Source of the DNA: a bacterium
GTDB taxonomy: Bacteria > SZUA-79 > Acidulodesulfobacterales > Acidulodesulfobacteraceae
NCBI GenBank assembly: GCA_027318865.1
Contig: DAHVOJ010000008.1
Location: 1-51,302, forward strand
Reading direction: 5' to 3'
Length of the DNA stretch: 51,302 nt
A program made the position numbers and the translations under genes. This document shows, piece after piece, positions 1 to 7,356 of the stretch. Under the pieces are notes generated by a model. The model saw nothing but the letters and a program-made list of their open reading frames with translations. It made no database searches and was not told the origin of the DNA. The stretch's first letter is position 1. Each line of letters opens with the position of its first letter.

Positions 1-14
1 TCAATCCCCGCATA

Positions 15-41
15 GTCATTCCCGCGTAGGCGGGAATCCAG
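15..41. repeat. dispersed palindromic repeat, copy 1
   Basis: A 27-bp palindromic element with arms ATTCCCGC and GCGGGAAT around a GTAG loop, preceded by GTC and followed by CCAG. Related copies lie at 38138-38164, 38236-38260 and 51255-51281, always between genes. This is a REP-like family common in many bacterial genomes; no function is inferred. Confidence 0.8.
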
Positions 42-107
42 ATAAAAAATCTCTAACGGTGAGTTAAGAACTTATTATTATAGCAGGTATAACCGGCATG
101 CCGACCT

Positions 108-842
108 TTAAGATTCCTGCTCCTGTATATCGAAATTTGCGTAAACGTTCTGAATCCCTTCTATTTCTTCGAGCGCGTCCATAAGCCTTACCATCTGGTC
201 GGCTTCCTTTCCTTTAAGCTCGATATTGGTCTGCGGAATATATGAAATTTCCGAGAATTTTTCTTTAATTCCCTTGGCATCGAAAGCGGATTTTACATTC
301 TCGAAATCTTTTACGTCGCTGTAAACGAAAATTTCGTCTTCTTCCGTTTTTACGTCCTCGGCGCCGGCTTCCAGAGCTATTTCCATAATAGCGTCTTCCG
401 TATTGCCCGACGCATCGAATCCTATTACGCCTTTTTTATTGAACATCCACATAACGCAGCCGGATTCGCCGAGACTTCCTCCGTGTCTCGAAAGAGCGTG
501 CCTTACTTCCGAAACCGTCCTGTTTCTGTTGTCGGTCAAGGTTTCGATAAGAAGGGCTACGCCCGCCGGTCCGTATCCTTCGTAAATTATCTCTTCGTAA
601 GTTTCGCCTTCGAGTTCGCCGGCGCCTTTTTTAATTGCCCTTTCTATGTTTTCTTTGGGCATATTGGCGGCTTTTGCTTCATCGACGGCAAGCCTCAAAC
701 GCGGATTCGACGATATGTCTTTTCCGCCTATTCTGGTGCTGGTAATGATTTCACGGATGATATTCGTGAATATCCTGCCCCTCTTTGCATCTAAAGCTCC
801 TTTTTTTCTTTTAATAGTGCTCCATTTGCTGTGACCGGACAT
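108..842 (-). CDS. yebC: YebC/PmpR family regulatory protein
   Basis: The 244-residue product begins MSGHSKWSTIKRKKGALDAK, the signature N-terminus of the YebC/TACO1 family, and its length matches the family norm of about 240-250 residues. Family members act in the cytoplasm as transcription regulators or as translation factors that relieve stalling at proline stretches. The start at 842 was chosen because a strong GGGAGGTT ribosome site lies just upstream (848-855). A longer in-frame extension would run through a tRNA-derived stretch, which argues against it. The gene stands alone next to a partial tRNA-Leu, with no obvious operon partner. Identity is secure; the exact role (DNA binding or ribosome factor) cannot be read from sequence. 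Confidence 0.95.
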   Translation of the reverse strand: MSGHSKWSTIKRKKGALDAKRGRIFTNIIREIITSTRIGGKDISSNPRLRLAVDEAKAANMPKENIERAIKKGAGELEGETYEEIIYEGYGPAGVALLIETLTDNRNRTVSEVRHALSRHGGSLGESGCVMWMFNKKGVIGFDASGNTEDAIMEIALEAGAEDVKTEEDEIFVYSDVKDFENVKSAFDAKGIKEKFSEISYIPQTNIELKGKEADQMVRLMDALEEIEGIQNVYANFDIQEQES

Positions 843-899
843 ATAACTAACCTCCCAAAATAAAATAAAATTATTAACGCAATTAAAATAACAGATATG

Positions 900-957
900 T
901 GGTGCGAAAGGGGGGATTCGAACCCCCATGGGTTACCCCGCTGGATTCTAAGTCCAG
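900..957 (-). repeat. truncated tRNA-Leu 3' half (probable att site)
   Basis: This 58-bp stretch matches the 3' part of the intact tRNA-Leu at 1625-1682 at 56 of 58 positions, from the CCA end up to the anticodon stem. Past 957 the similarity stops, and the 5' half of a tRNA is absent. A lone 3' half is the usual scar left when a tyrosine recombinase inserts an element into a tRNA gene. Two tandem copies of CATATTGTAACT follow at 964-987. It is unlikely to make a working tRNA. Confidence 0.85.
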
Positions 958-1098
958 CATTCGCATATTGTAACTCATATTGTAACTTATTTATATTGTT
1001 AAATAATTAGCTTTATAAAAAATACCGTTTGACCGATTTTTGACAAAATAGATATCGGAACGCGTGAATAACCTTTTGATTCCTTAATTAAAAAAACA

Positions 1099-1320
1099 TT
1101 AGAATAATTTTATGAATTCATCTAAGCTTAAACCGGATTGCCTGATAATTGACCGTAAAGTCCCCCTGTCCAATTCCTTATGCTCAGGCACGACCACTTG
1201 GGCAAACGGGTTATCTTTTCTTAAAACTATATGACTGCCTTCCTGCCTTTTAAAATAAAATCCGGCTTTTTCTAAAACTTTAATGCATTCTCGTCCTGAA
1301 ATTACAGGTAATTTGCTCAT
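1099..1320 (-). CDS. hicA: HicA-type mRNA interferase toxin
   Basis: The 73-residue protein has the compact double-stranded-RNA-binding-like fold pattern of HicA, with the catalytic histidine in GSHIVLRK (H30). HicA toxins cleave mRNA independently of translation and are neutralised by HicB. The start codon overlaps the hicB stop in an ATGA arrangement, so translation is probably coupled. The antitoxin gene comes first, the reverse of the more common hicAB order. The pair lies between the two tRNA-Leu copies and appears to be the only cargo there. Length and motifs match the family well. Confidence 0.92.
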   Translation of the reverse strand: MSKLPVISGRECIKVLEKAGFYFKRQEGSHIVLRKDNPFAQVVVPEHKELDRGTLRSIIRQSGLSLDEFIKLF

Positions 1321-1523
1321 ACGGCTACCAATAAAGTTTCAAAACGTTCCTCGGGAACCGGAATTTTATCTTCTTCTAAAGCGTTGATATATCCTTCGAT
1401 TGCCTCTTTGATATTGAAAATAGCTTCTTCTTTTGTTTTTCCTTGACTAATGCACCCAGGAAGGCTTGGGCATTCGGCAACCCAATAACCGTCCTCGCCT
1501 GAATAAATAACCACCTGTCTCAT
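1317..1523 (-). CDS. hicB: HicB-type antitoxin (short form)
   Basis: The 68-residue product MRQVVIYSGEDGYWVAECPS is the HicB RNase-H-like fold, with the signature CPSLPGCISQGKTKEEA. It is the short version: no C-terminal ribbon-helix-helix or helix-turn-helix is present, so autoregulation may depend on another factor or on the complex. The start at 1523 was chosen because GAGGG lies at the right distance upstream. An upstream ATG at 1565 in the same frame would add 14 atypical residues. It is coupled to hicA through an ATGA overlap. Confidence 0.9.
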   Translation of the reverse strand: MRQVVIYSGEDGYWVAECPSLPGCISQGKTKEEAIFNIKEAIEGYINALEEDKIPVPEERFETLLVAV

Positions 1524-1624
1524 CTTTTTACCCTCTCTATAAATAATTAGTTCATTATATAGCAAAAAAACTTAATAGTAAACTTGAAGGACTTTTTAAT
1601 GGCTGGAAAGGCTTATTTACTGTG

Positions 1625-1709
1625 TGGTGCGAAAGGGGGGAGTCGAACCCCCATGGGTTGCCCCGCTGGATTCTAAGTCCAGTGCGTATACCAGTTTCGC
1701 CACTCTCGC
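1625..1709 (-). tRNA. tRNA-Leu (anticodon TAG)
   Basis: An 85-nt class II tRNA with acceptor GCGAGAG paired to CTTTCGC, then A73 and an encoded CCA. The anticodon arm is CTGGA-CTTAGAA-TCCAG, giving anticodon TAG, and the variable arm is long as expected for leucine. Its 3' 58 bases are repeated at 900-957, which marks it as an integration target. Confidence 0.96.
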
Positions 1710-1806
1710 AAAGTTCGAAAAAATTATGAATTAATTCCTTTCAAATTTTATAATTATACCAAAAATTAATTAAAAGTGGAAATTTTTAAATAGGGATTTT
1801 AAAAAG

Positions 1807-1883
1807 TGGCGGGGCCGACGGGGATCGAACCCGCGACCTCCGGCGTGACAGGCCGGCGTTCTAACCGTCTGAACTACAGCCCC
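1807..1883 (-). tRNA. tRNA-Asp (anticodon GTC)
   Basis: A 77-nt tRNA with acceptor GGGGCTG/CGGCCCC, anticodon arm CCGGC-CTGTCAC-GCCGG (anticodon GTC), T-arm GCGGG-TTCGATC-CCCGT and encoded CCA. All stems pair. It sits between the tRNA-Leu mini-island and the tRNA-Val island. Confidence 0.97.
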
Positions 1884-1937
1884 GTATTATGTAAGTAAGA
1901 TATGAGATAAAACGATACGATAATTAAAGCTTATATT

Positions 1938-2225
1938 TTAATGCAAAAATTTAATTACGGTTAAAACAATGCCGACCGTAACGCCAATCTGAACAATGAA
2001 TAATCCGGCAAACCATTTAATAAGCCTGATTTCCAGTTGATTCATCTTAATATCTATTCTTGCTTCCAGTTCTTTTAAATCCGCTTTTGTAGCTACGGAA
2101 TCCAATAAACTTTTCGACAGAATATCAGCCTGAGCTTCAGCCATAACTCTTGCCTGTTTTTCAGGCATACCGGCATTGGTCAATTTTTCGGCATATGACA
2201 AAGTATCAAAAATAAAAGTTTCCAT
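1938..2225 (-). CDS. DUF1640-like coiled-coil membrane protein
   Basis: The 95-residue protein has an N-terminal part rich in Lys/Ala with the pattern AEKLTNAGMPEKQARVMAEA. A short coiled coil with alternating Lys/Glu/Leu follows, then one C-terminal membrane segment (about residues 70-92). This layout is typical of the DUF1640/CCDC90-like family, small proteins often found near mobile or toxin genes, whose function is not established. No good ribosome site precedes the ATG. It lies just outside the island's left boundary. Function is unknown. Confidence 0.65.
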   Translation of the reverse strand: METFIFDTLSYAEKLTNAGMPEKQARVMAEAQADILSKSLLDSVATKADLKELEARIDIKMNQLEIRLIKWFAGLFIVQIGVTVGIVLTVIKFLH

Positions 2226-2302
2226 GATTGTTTAATAATAACCAAATAATAGGAAAAAGTCAAGGAAATTCCAAATTTGACCGCATGCTTAAATTGAGGC
2301 AG

Positions 2303-2351
2303 TGGTAGGCGGAGCAGGGTTCGAACCTGCGACCCCCGGCTTGTAAAGCCG
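2303..2351 (-). repeat. truncated tRNA-Val 3' half (distal att site of island)
   Basis: These 49 bp are identical to 15899-15947, the 3' half of the intact tRNA-Val, from the CCA end to the anticodon stem. Similarity ends abruptly after 2351. Together with the integrase beside the intact tRNA, this marks the far boundary of a 13.6-kb integrated element. Confidence 0.93.
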
Positions 2352-2447
2352 AACACCATAAACCATAACTTATTAATATTATTTAACTTTTAACATTATT
2401 AAAAATTTAATGTGACGGATTTGTGCCAAAAAACTTATTTTTAGTAA

Positions 2448-2777
2448 TTAATTTTTATCACTGACATTACATTCTTTTTCTTCCACAGGCTTTGGTTTTT
2501 CAGGTTCGATAACTTTGCCAAGATGAATACCGTAAATAACCACGACAATTATTGTAATTACCGAATCTGTCGAGGGAATAACCGACTGAATATTAAAATA
2601 TTTCGGAAGAATTATCGTAAAAATAAGCAATTTAAAAATAGATGCAGAACCTATTGCCATTAAAAGACTGTCTTTTAAGTTTTTCTTCGAAAGCAATCTT
2701 GGCGACCTATAAAAATAAATTGTTGATAGTATAAAAAGAACGATATAACTTATAGTAGCAATATTTCTTATATTCAT
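2448..2777 (-). CDS. small hypothetical membrane protein
   Basis: The 109-residue protein has about three predicted membrane segments (roughly residues 8-24, 42-58 and 72-88) and a charged, proline-rich C-terminal tail with EPEKPKPVEEKE. I do not recognise a family. It begins one base after the stop of the upstream 110-residue gene, so the two are very likely co-transcribed. It lies inside the tRNA-Val island next to the left attachment site. It could be cargo with an envelope role, but nothing in the sequence specifies it. Confidence 0.55.
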   Translation of the reverse strand: MNIRNIATISYIVLFILSTIYFYRSPRLLSKKNLKDSLLMAIGSASIFKLLIFTIILPKYFNIQSVIPSTDSVITIIVVVIYGIHLGKVIEPEKPKPVEEKECNVSDKN

Positions 2778-2778
2778 C

Positions 2779-3111
2779 TTACGAATATACTTGCTTTCTG
2801 TCGGAACTATTGAATTTTCTTACTCTATCCTGTTCTTTTTTTGTCATTCCGATTAGCCCGGCAACTCCTCCTATAAGTCCTAAAACCGGGTCTATAAGAA
2901 ATAAAAGACCGCCTACTAAAGCCCCGCCTAAAGCAATTCCGGCTTCGGCTTGAACTTCGTTAGCATTATAAACATATCTATGATTAGTCGTAGGACACGA
3001 AAGCGTAAAACAAGGATACGGAACATCATCTTTTACCGATATTTCTACATTATTAAAATCAATATATATTTTTTCTTGGGGATGTTCTTTGCAAAATACA
3101 TAATATTTCAT
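2779..3111 (-). CDS. hypothetical protein with glycine-rich membrane hairpin
   Basis: The 110-residue protein has a hydrophilic N-terminal half with a few Cys and His (CKEHP, FTLSCPTTNH). A glycine-rich hydrophobic stretch follows (about residues 58-88, GIALGGALVGGLLFLIDPVL) and resembles a glycine-zipper membrane hairpin. The C-terminus is basic. A GAGGCG ribosome site precedes the ATG. It forms a two-gene unit with the downstream membrane protein. No function is recognised. Confidence 0.55.
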   Translation of the reverse strand: MKYYVFCKEHPQEKIYIDFNNVEISVKDDVPYPCFTLSCPTTNHRYVYNANEVQAEAGIALGGALVGGLLFLIDPVLGLIGGVAGLIGMTKKEQDRVRKFNSSDRKQVYS

Positions 3112-3414
3112 AATTAGCGCCTCATTTAATAAATTAAATGAATAAGATTCGTATTTATATATATACCTTAATATAAAAAATATGTCAAGCGGCGGGCAAC
3201 CTTGGAGGTGTCGTTCCCTTTTTTATCCAACACGCCGGCACAGTTTTTTCTTGAAATAATTTAATTATACCGAAAAAGAATATAATAGTAAACTATCGAC
3301 AAATTCCCAAAATTGCTGTTTTTGTATAAACTTGAATACAATTATGGCTAATTTTTTAAAAAGTTTGCCTTTAGGAAGAGTTAAAATTATTTTTTTCAAA
3401 AATTAATTTTAACT

Positions 3415-3439
3415 TAAAAAAAATCTCTTAAAAAGAGAT
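3415..3439 (-). terminator. rho-independent terminator (weak, AT-rich)
   Basis: Read on the minus strand, the stem ATCTCTT/AAGAGAT with a three-base loop is followed by a run of eight T. It would end transcripts from the Vsr operon and the pseudogene upstream. The stem is AT-rich, so its strength is uncertain. Confidence 0.5.
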
Positions 3440-3483
3440 AAGATAAGAATAGAAGTAAGAAATTTCTATCGGCAATTTTGATA

Positions 3484-3655
3484 CTGTCAAGTTTTTTAGA
3501 GTTTTTAATGCCTACGGCATTACCGTCGTTATCCACGCCGATTACAAGCCGCCCCCACCTTCGATATTTGCAAAAGCGCACAATGACTTCAGGTTTTCGT
3601 CCCGCCAGCTTTCTTTGAATTCGACTAATTGTGATTCGGCTTTATTCGGACACAT
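3484..3655 (-). pseudogene. AlbA_2 domain gene remnant, frameshifted and truncated
   Basis: Reading the minus strand from the ATG at 3655 gives MCPNKAESQLVEFKESWRDE and then LKSLCAFANIEG, the hallmark start of the AlbA_2 (Schlafen-type) domain. The frame breaks in a G-rich run near 3550. In another frame it continues as LVIGVDNDGNAVGIKNSKKL, again classic for this domain. The similarity then stops near 3484, where a motif shared with 51228-51245 begins. Such domains are common in defence-related regulators and helicases. Only about 55 of several hundred expected residues remain, so the gene is dead. Confidence 0.75.
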
Positions 3656-3737
3656 TCTTGTTTTCCTTGATTAATTTTAATTTATTTGTTTTTTTAATGC
3701 TTTACAATCTTAGATTACCATATTTTGTTTTATAAAA

Positions 3738-4196
3738 TTAACCAGCTATTATCGATTTCTTTAAATTTAAAATATTCTTCACTTTATCTACGCAACTATT
3801 CAAATTTTCCTTTATTTGAAAATCCCAGAATCTCAAAACCGCCCAACCTTGTCTTTCTAATTCCGCATTGACTTTTTCATCCCTTCCGATATTGCTTTCT
3901 ATTTTATTGCGCCAGAATTCTTCATTGGTTTTAAAAGAATGGATTTTAGTTTTCATGTTTTTATATCCGTGCCAGAAAGAACTGTCACAGAAAATGGCTA
4001 TCTTATATTTAGGTATCGCAAAATCTGGTGTCCCGTCTATCTCAAAGTGCTTCCTGTATCTTATGCCGGCCGACCACAATGCTTTACCTAAAGATTTTTC
4101 TATTGAAGTATTTTTTGCCCTGATACGAGACATGCAGAAACTGCGTTGCTCCGGGGTAAGTTTATCACGTTTAACCCCAACTTTATTATTTTTCAT
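3738..4196 (-). CDS. Vsr-type (very short patch repair-like) endonuclease
   Basis: The 152-residue protein matches the Vsr fold: a conserved start RSFCMSRIRAKNTSIEKSLG, the core GTPDFAIPKYKIAIF with the catalytic aspartate, FWHG, EFWRNKIESN and GWAVLRFWD. In E. coli, Vsr nicks T:G mismatches arising from deaminated Dcm sites. Here the zinc ligands of the classical enzyme appear replaced: the residue before FWH is Ser, downstream positions are Tyr/Met, and Asp stands in WEC. The D and H of the active site remain. The start at 4196 was chosen because it overlaps the helicase stop by 11 bp, implying translational coupling. An upstream extension to 4340 lies inside the helicase gene. It is the last gene of the methyltransferase-helicase-Vsr operon. 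Confidence 0.88.
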   Translation of the reverse strand: MKNNKVGVKRDKLTPEQRSFCMSRIRAKNTSIEKSLGKALWSAGIRYRKHFEIDGTPDFAIPKYKIAIFCDSSFWHGYKNMKTKIHSFKTNEEFWRNKIESNIGRDEKVNAELERQGWAVLRFWDFQIKENLNSCVDKVKNILNLKKSIIAG

Positions 4197-7100
4197 ATAA
4201 ATCTCGATATGCACCCACCTTCTTAATGCCGCAAAATCCTGTGAAATCGCATTTTTCACAGCGAATTTCGGCTCCCGCGGCCCCGGCCAGTGACATCGGC
4301 CCCGATTTAAACTTTCTATCGCGTATATCTTTAGCGACATTCGAAACCGTTTCTTTTGCCTTTATAATAGACTCGTCGTCCAGGAGTATCGAAAGCTCGG
4401 ATTCAGGAAGATTCTCGGCACCGAGATACCTGACTATCCCTTTCTCCGGCTGGTATTCCAACTCCCTTTTCGCGGCCGCGGCGTATAACGCCACCTGTAG
4501 CTGCATCTCCCGCTCATCCAATTTCTGATGAGTATCGGATTCCGGATCGCCGGATTTAAAATCGATAATGGTAACTTGGGGCGGGTCGTCGCGCCTTATT
4601 ATATCTATCGCTCCGGAGACAAGAGCGCCCCCTTTCCCGTCCTCGTATTCTATCAGCGTTTCGAACGCTTTCTCGGGCTCGAAAGTAAGGGTGGATAATT
4701 CAGAGGCATAACGTTCTACATAATCCGCTACGACTTTGACTCCTTTAGCACGCATATTATCGGCAGGTTCGCCCGTCGTGTAGCGAAGGTAAAAAAGACC
4801 CCTATCGATAAGTTTTTGGAGTTCTTTTCTTAAAGAGTCCTTGTCTTTTGCCAAATCTGACCACTTCTTCGGTTCCAGATGTATTGCTCTCATAAGATTA
4901 TGAATTCCGCGGCCGTAACCGAAAGCCTGGTCTATCGCAGGTGAAAATCCCAATACCTTCCTTAGATAAAAATCGTGAGGGCACTCCAGATAATAGCGCA
5001 TATCCGAAAAGGATGTGGCAAGGCGAATGTCCCGGAGGTGCTCTTTATCGGAATACTTCAGTTCGTTTAAAACATTTTCGGAATCCGATGTTACTATTCC
5101 TCCGCTCTCCCTTATCAACGGTTCTAAATCTTTAACGAAGCCGGAAACCCTGTTTCCCGAATGACTTAAAAAAAGAAACCTCTCGGACCTTGTAAGAGCG
5201 ACATACATGAGACGACGTTCCCCGTCGTAGTTGGCGTTATCGGCTAAGTTATCTATATCCATTTCCTGGCTGATAGGTTCGGAAAGAGGCAATTTAGGCT
5301 TTCTTTTGGAATAAATACTTGGAAATCGTTTGTCATTGATATCCGCGAGAAACACAGCGGCAAATTCCAGTCCTTTCGCCGCATGGATAGTGCAGATACT
5401 TACCGCGTCCGGTTTCACCATAAGAGGTTCTTCTTCGACACGGCCCTTTTCCGCACCGTATTGACATAGACCTATGATTTGCCAGTGATAATCCTTTGAG
5501 CTCGTCCAACCCGGCGTTTCGATACCGGTAATCAGTCCGCTCAACGCTCCGAGATGAAAAAGAGCGGATTGACCGCGTCCCTCGCAAGTATCCCACGCAT
5601 CGGCTTCGGCTTCCGACAGAAGCATGTGATAAAGCCGTTGCGGAAACACCCTTCTAAGCTCGTTTCGGGAAATAAGAAAATTGCGAAGTGCGGGGGTTCG
5701 GAATACGGAAGCCCTATCGGCGGTAAGATAGCTGTTTTTGGCTATCCTGTCCCGTATAGCCCGAGCCGCCGAAAGCACCCTGTCCTCGGCTTCCCTTCGA
5801 AAAGAAAGACCGGTTCGGCGGACAGCCACGGCAGACTCGCGAAAAATATCTTCCGGTTCAGTAAAATCTCCCAAAACAGATTTGATGCGCTCAGGCAAAC
5901 TTTTCGGGTTATGAGTAGAACCCACAAATTCGGATATTCCGGCGGTAACGGCGAGCGCGGAGAGAAGAAGAAGAACTTCTGGCTGAGAGAATAAATCCGG
6001 ACCAGCCTGAACGATGCAGGGAATACCAGAGGATTCGAGAGTTTCCATATACGTTCTTGCATCGGTCGAGGAACGCAAAAGTATCGCGACGTCTGACAGC
6101 GTCAGCCCCCGATGCGAACCGTCCCTCTTATCGTGGAGAGCACCCTCGAAGTCGGAAGGCACAAGAATACGGACGGCTTTGGAAATCCATTTAGCTTCTT
6201 GTTTCCGGTCGTCGAAACTTATCATAGCTATATGAGATTTATGATGATCTAATCTTTTTTCATTGCCGTGCTTCATGAGAGCGGTCGTCATGGACTTTAT
6301 TCCGCCTATGGTATCTGCCCACCGATTGGCGATGTCGATTATTTTAGGAGTTGACCTGAAATTTTCTTCCAAATCGATAACCTCCGAATCGGCCGCTTCA
6401 GTGAATTCCTCCCATAGTTCTCCGGTTATTTCTACCTTTGCGCCACGGAAACCGTATATCGCCTGACGATGATCGCCCACAGCTGTCAATTTCCCTTTTT
6501 CCCCGACCAACAATTCTATAAGGCTTTTCTGAACCTGGTTTATATCCTGTATCTCGTCTACGACAAGATGGATTCCGCTTTCGGACAAAGACGACAGCCG
6601 TTTACCGTCGCTACGAAGTCGTCGCACGAGCTCGGTCTGCGACGTGCTGAAATCCAGAAATCTGCGGCAGCGGATGTAGGCGTAGTATCTTGATGCGGCA
6701 ACGGCAAAAGCCACGGCAGCTGGGGTATCGCCGACATCCGTAAGAAGGCGCGCCTTTTTACACCATTCCTTTTCGGAAGGTCCTAATTCCTGAGGAGCGT
6801 TGCCGGAATCGAGTTCGATATCGAAAAGGTCGTACTCGTGAAGCAGGTCGTAAGTCCGAACAAAGGTTTCCAACGTCGCATATTGGTTAGATGGAATCGC
6901 ATCAGAGAGGGATTTTAGTCCTAACAATCTATGAAACTCTCTGAGTATCAGCGCGGTCCTTGAACTTTCGTCGAGAATATCAAAGTTATGATAACTATCC
7001 GGCCAATACTCCCGAAGTTTCGCTATGCAGAATCCGTGAATTGTGCCGATGTACATTCCGCCGAGAGCCGTTTCTTCGCCCTCAGGCGTGATTAGACCAA

Positions 7101-7338
7101 GCCAACGGCGGATTCTGAATTTCATTTCCTCGGCCGCCCGCTCCGTAAAAGTAAAAGCTATTATTTTCTCTTTAGGAATTTCTTCGATACCGACCCACCA
7201 AGCTATCCGGCGCGCCATAACCTCGGTTTTACCGGAACCGGCTCCGGCGATGACGAGAATCCGGCGCTTCAGGGACTTGACAGCTTGAGACTGTCTTTCT
7301 GTCAATCCTTCCAAAAGAATTTTTTCCGTATCTTCCAC
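4186..7338 (-). CDS. UvrD/PcrA-like SF1 helicase with C-terminal PD-(D/E)XK Fe-S nuclease
   Basis: A 1050-residue helicase-nuclease. Superfamily 1A motifs occur in order: Walker A AGAGSGKT (31-38), TFTERAAEEM (about 62-72), Walker B DEIQD (261-265), GDHRQAIYGFRGA (288-300), ENFRST, TIHAAKGLEF and ERRLMYVALTRS. The C-terminal part carries a Cas4/AddB-like nuclease: GAIDII, then IIDFKSG with D926 and K928, then QVALYAAAA. Cysteines C786, C1027, C1030 and C1036 are placed as for a [4Fe-4S] cluster. This architecture fits end-processing of DNA, as in AddB/RecB relatives, but no AddA/AddB partner is present. It sits between the cytosine methyltransferase (18-bp gap) and the Vsr gene (11-bp overlap), so a role in defence or modification-linked DNA processing is inferred. 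GC content looks higher than in the neighbouring DUF262 gene. Confidence 0.92.
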   Translation of the reverse strand: MEDTEKILLEGLTERQSQAVKSLKRRILVIAGAGSGKTEVMARRIAWWVGIEEIPKEKIIAFTFTERAAEEMKFRIRRWLGLITPEGEETALGGMYIGTIHGFCIAKLREYWPDSYHNFDILDESSRTALILREFHRLLGLKSLSDAIPSNQYATLETFVRTYDLLHEYDLFDIELDSGNAPQELGPSEKEWCKKARLLTDVGDTPAAVAFAVAASRYYAYIRCRRFLDFSTSQTELVRRLRSDGKRLSSLSESGIHLVVDEIQDINQVQKSLIELLVGEKGKLTAVGDHRQAIYGFRGAKVEITGELWEEFTEAADSEVIDLEENFRSTPKIIDIANRWADTIGGIKSMTTALMKHGNEKRLDHHKSHIAMISFDDRKQEAKWISKAVRILVPSDFEGALHDKRDGSHRGLTLSDVAILLRSSTDARTYMETLESSGIPCIVQAGPDLFSQPEVLLLLSALAVTAGISEFVGSTHNPKSLPERIKSVLGDFTEPEDIFRESAVAVRRTGLSFRREAEDRVLSAARAIRDRIAKNSYLTADRASVFRTPALRNFLISRNELRRVFPQRLYHMLLSEAEADAWDTCEGRGQSALFHLGALSGLITGIETPGWTSSKDYHWQIIGLCQYGAEKGRVEEEPLMVKPDAVSICTIHAAKGLEFAAVFLADINDKRFPSIYSKRKPKLPLSEPISQEMDIDNLADNANYDGERRLMYVALTRSERFLFLSHSGNRVSGFVKDLEPLIRESGGIVTSDSENVLNELKYSDKEHLRDIRLATSFSDMRYYLECPHDFYLRKVLGFSPAIDQAFGYGRGIHNLMRAIHLEPKKWSDLAKDKDSLRKELQKLIDRGLFYLRYTTGEPADNMRAKGVKVVADYVERYASELSTLTFEPEKAFETLIEYEDGKGGALVSGAIDIIRRDDPPQVTIIDFKSGDPESDTHQKLDEREMQLQVALYAAAAKRELEYQPEKGIVRYLGAENLPESELSILLDDESIIKAKETVSNVAKDIRDRKFKSGPMSLAGAAGAEIRCEKCDFTGFCGIKKVGAYRDLYEK

Positions 7339-7356
7339 TATATCCCCCTTCCCATA

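Larger units (their letters stand above)
3112..3737. other. 626-bp gap in the island
   Basis: This stretch holds no intact gene. It contains the broken AlbA_2 gene fragment (3484-3655) and a weak minus-strand terminator (3415-3439). The rest (3112-3410) is AT-rich and shows nothing I can interpret. An 18-bp motif at 3463-3480 recurs inverted at 51228-51245. Confidence 0.6.

Noticed and set aside
843-929. Longer N-terminus for YebC starting MGVRIPPFAP
   Set aside because: These residues come from reading through the truncated tRNA-Leu end and a gap; the family start and a strong ribosome site lie at 842.
4197-4340. Longer N-terminus for the Vsr-like protein
   Set aside because: It lies wholly inside the helicase gene in another frame and has no similarity to the family; the ATG at 4196 fits the Vsr start.
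5554-5994. 146-residue plus-strand open frame inside the helicase gene
   Set aside because: It is antisense to a well-supported helicase with conserved motifs, has no ribosome site and shows no family features.
4186-7338. Complete AddAB or RecBCD system
   Set aside because: Only one helicase-nuclease protein is present; no second subunit is encoded nearby.
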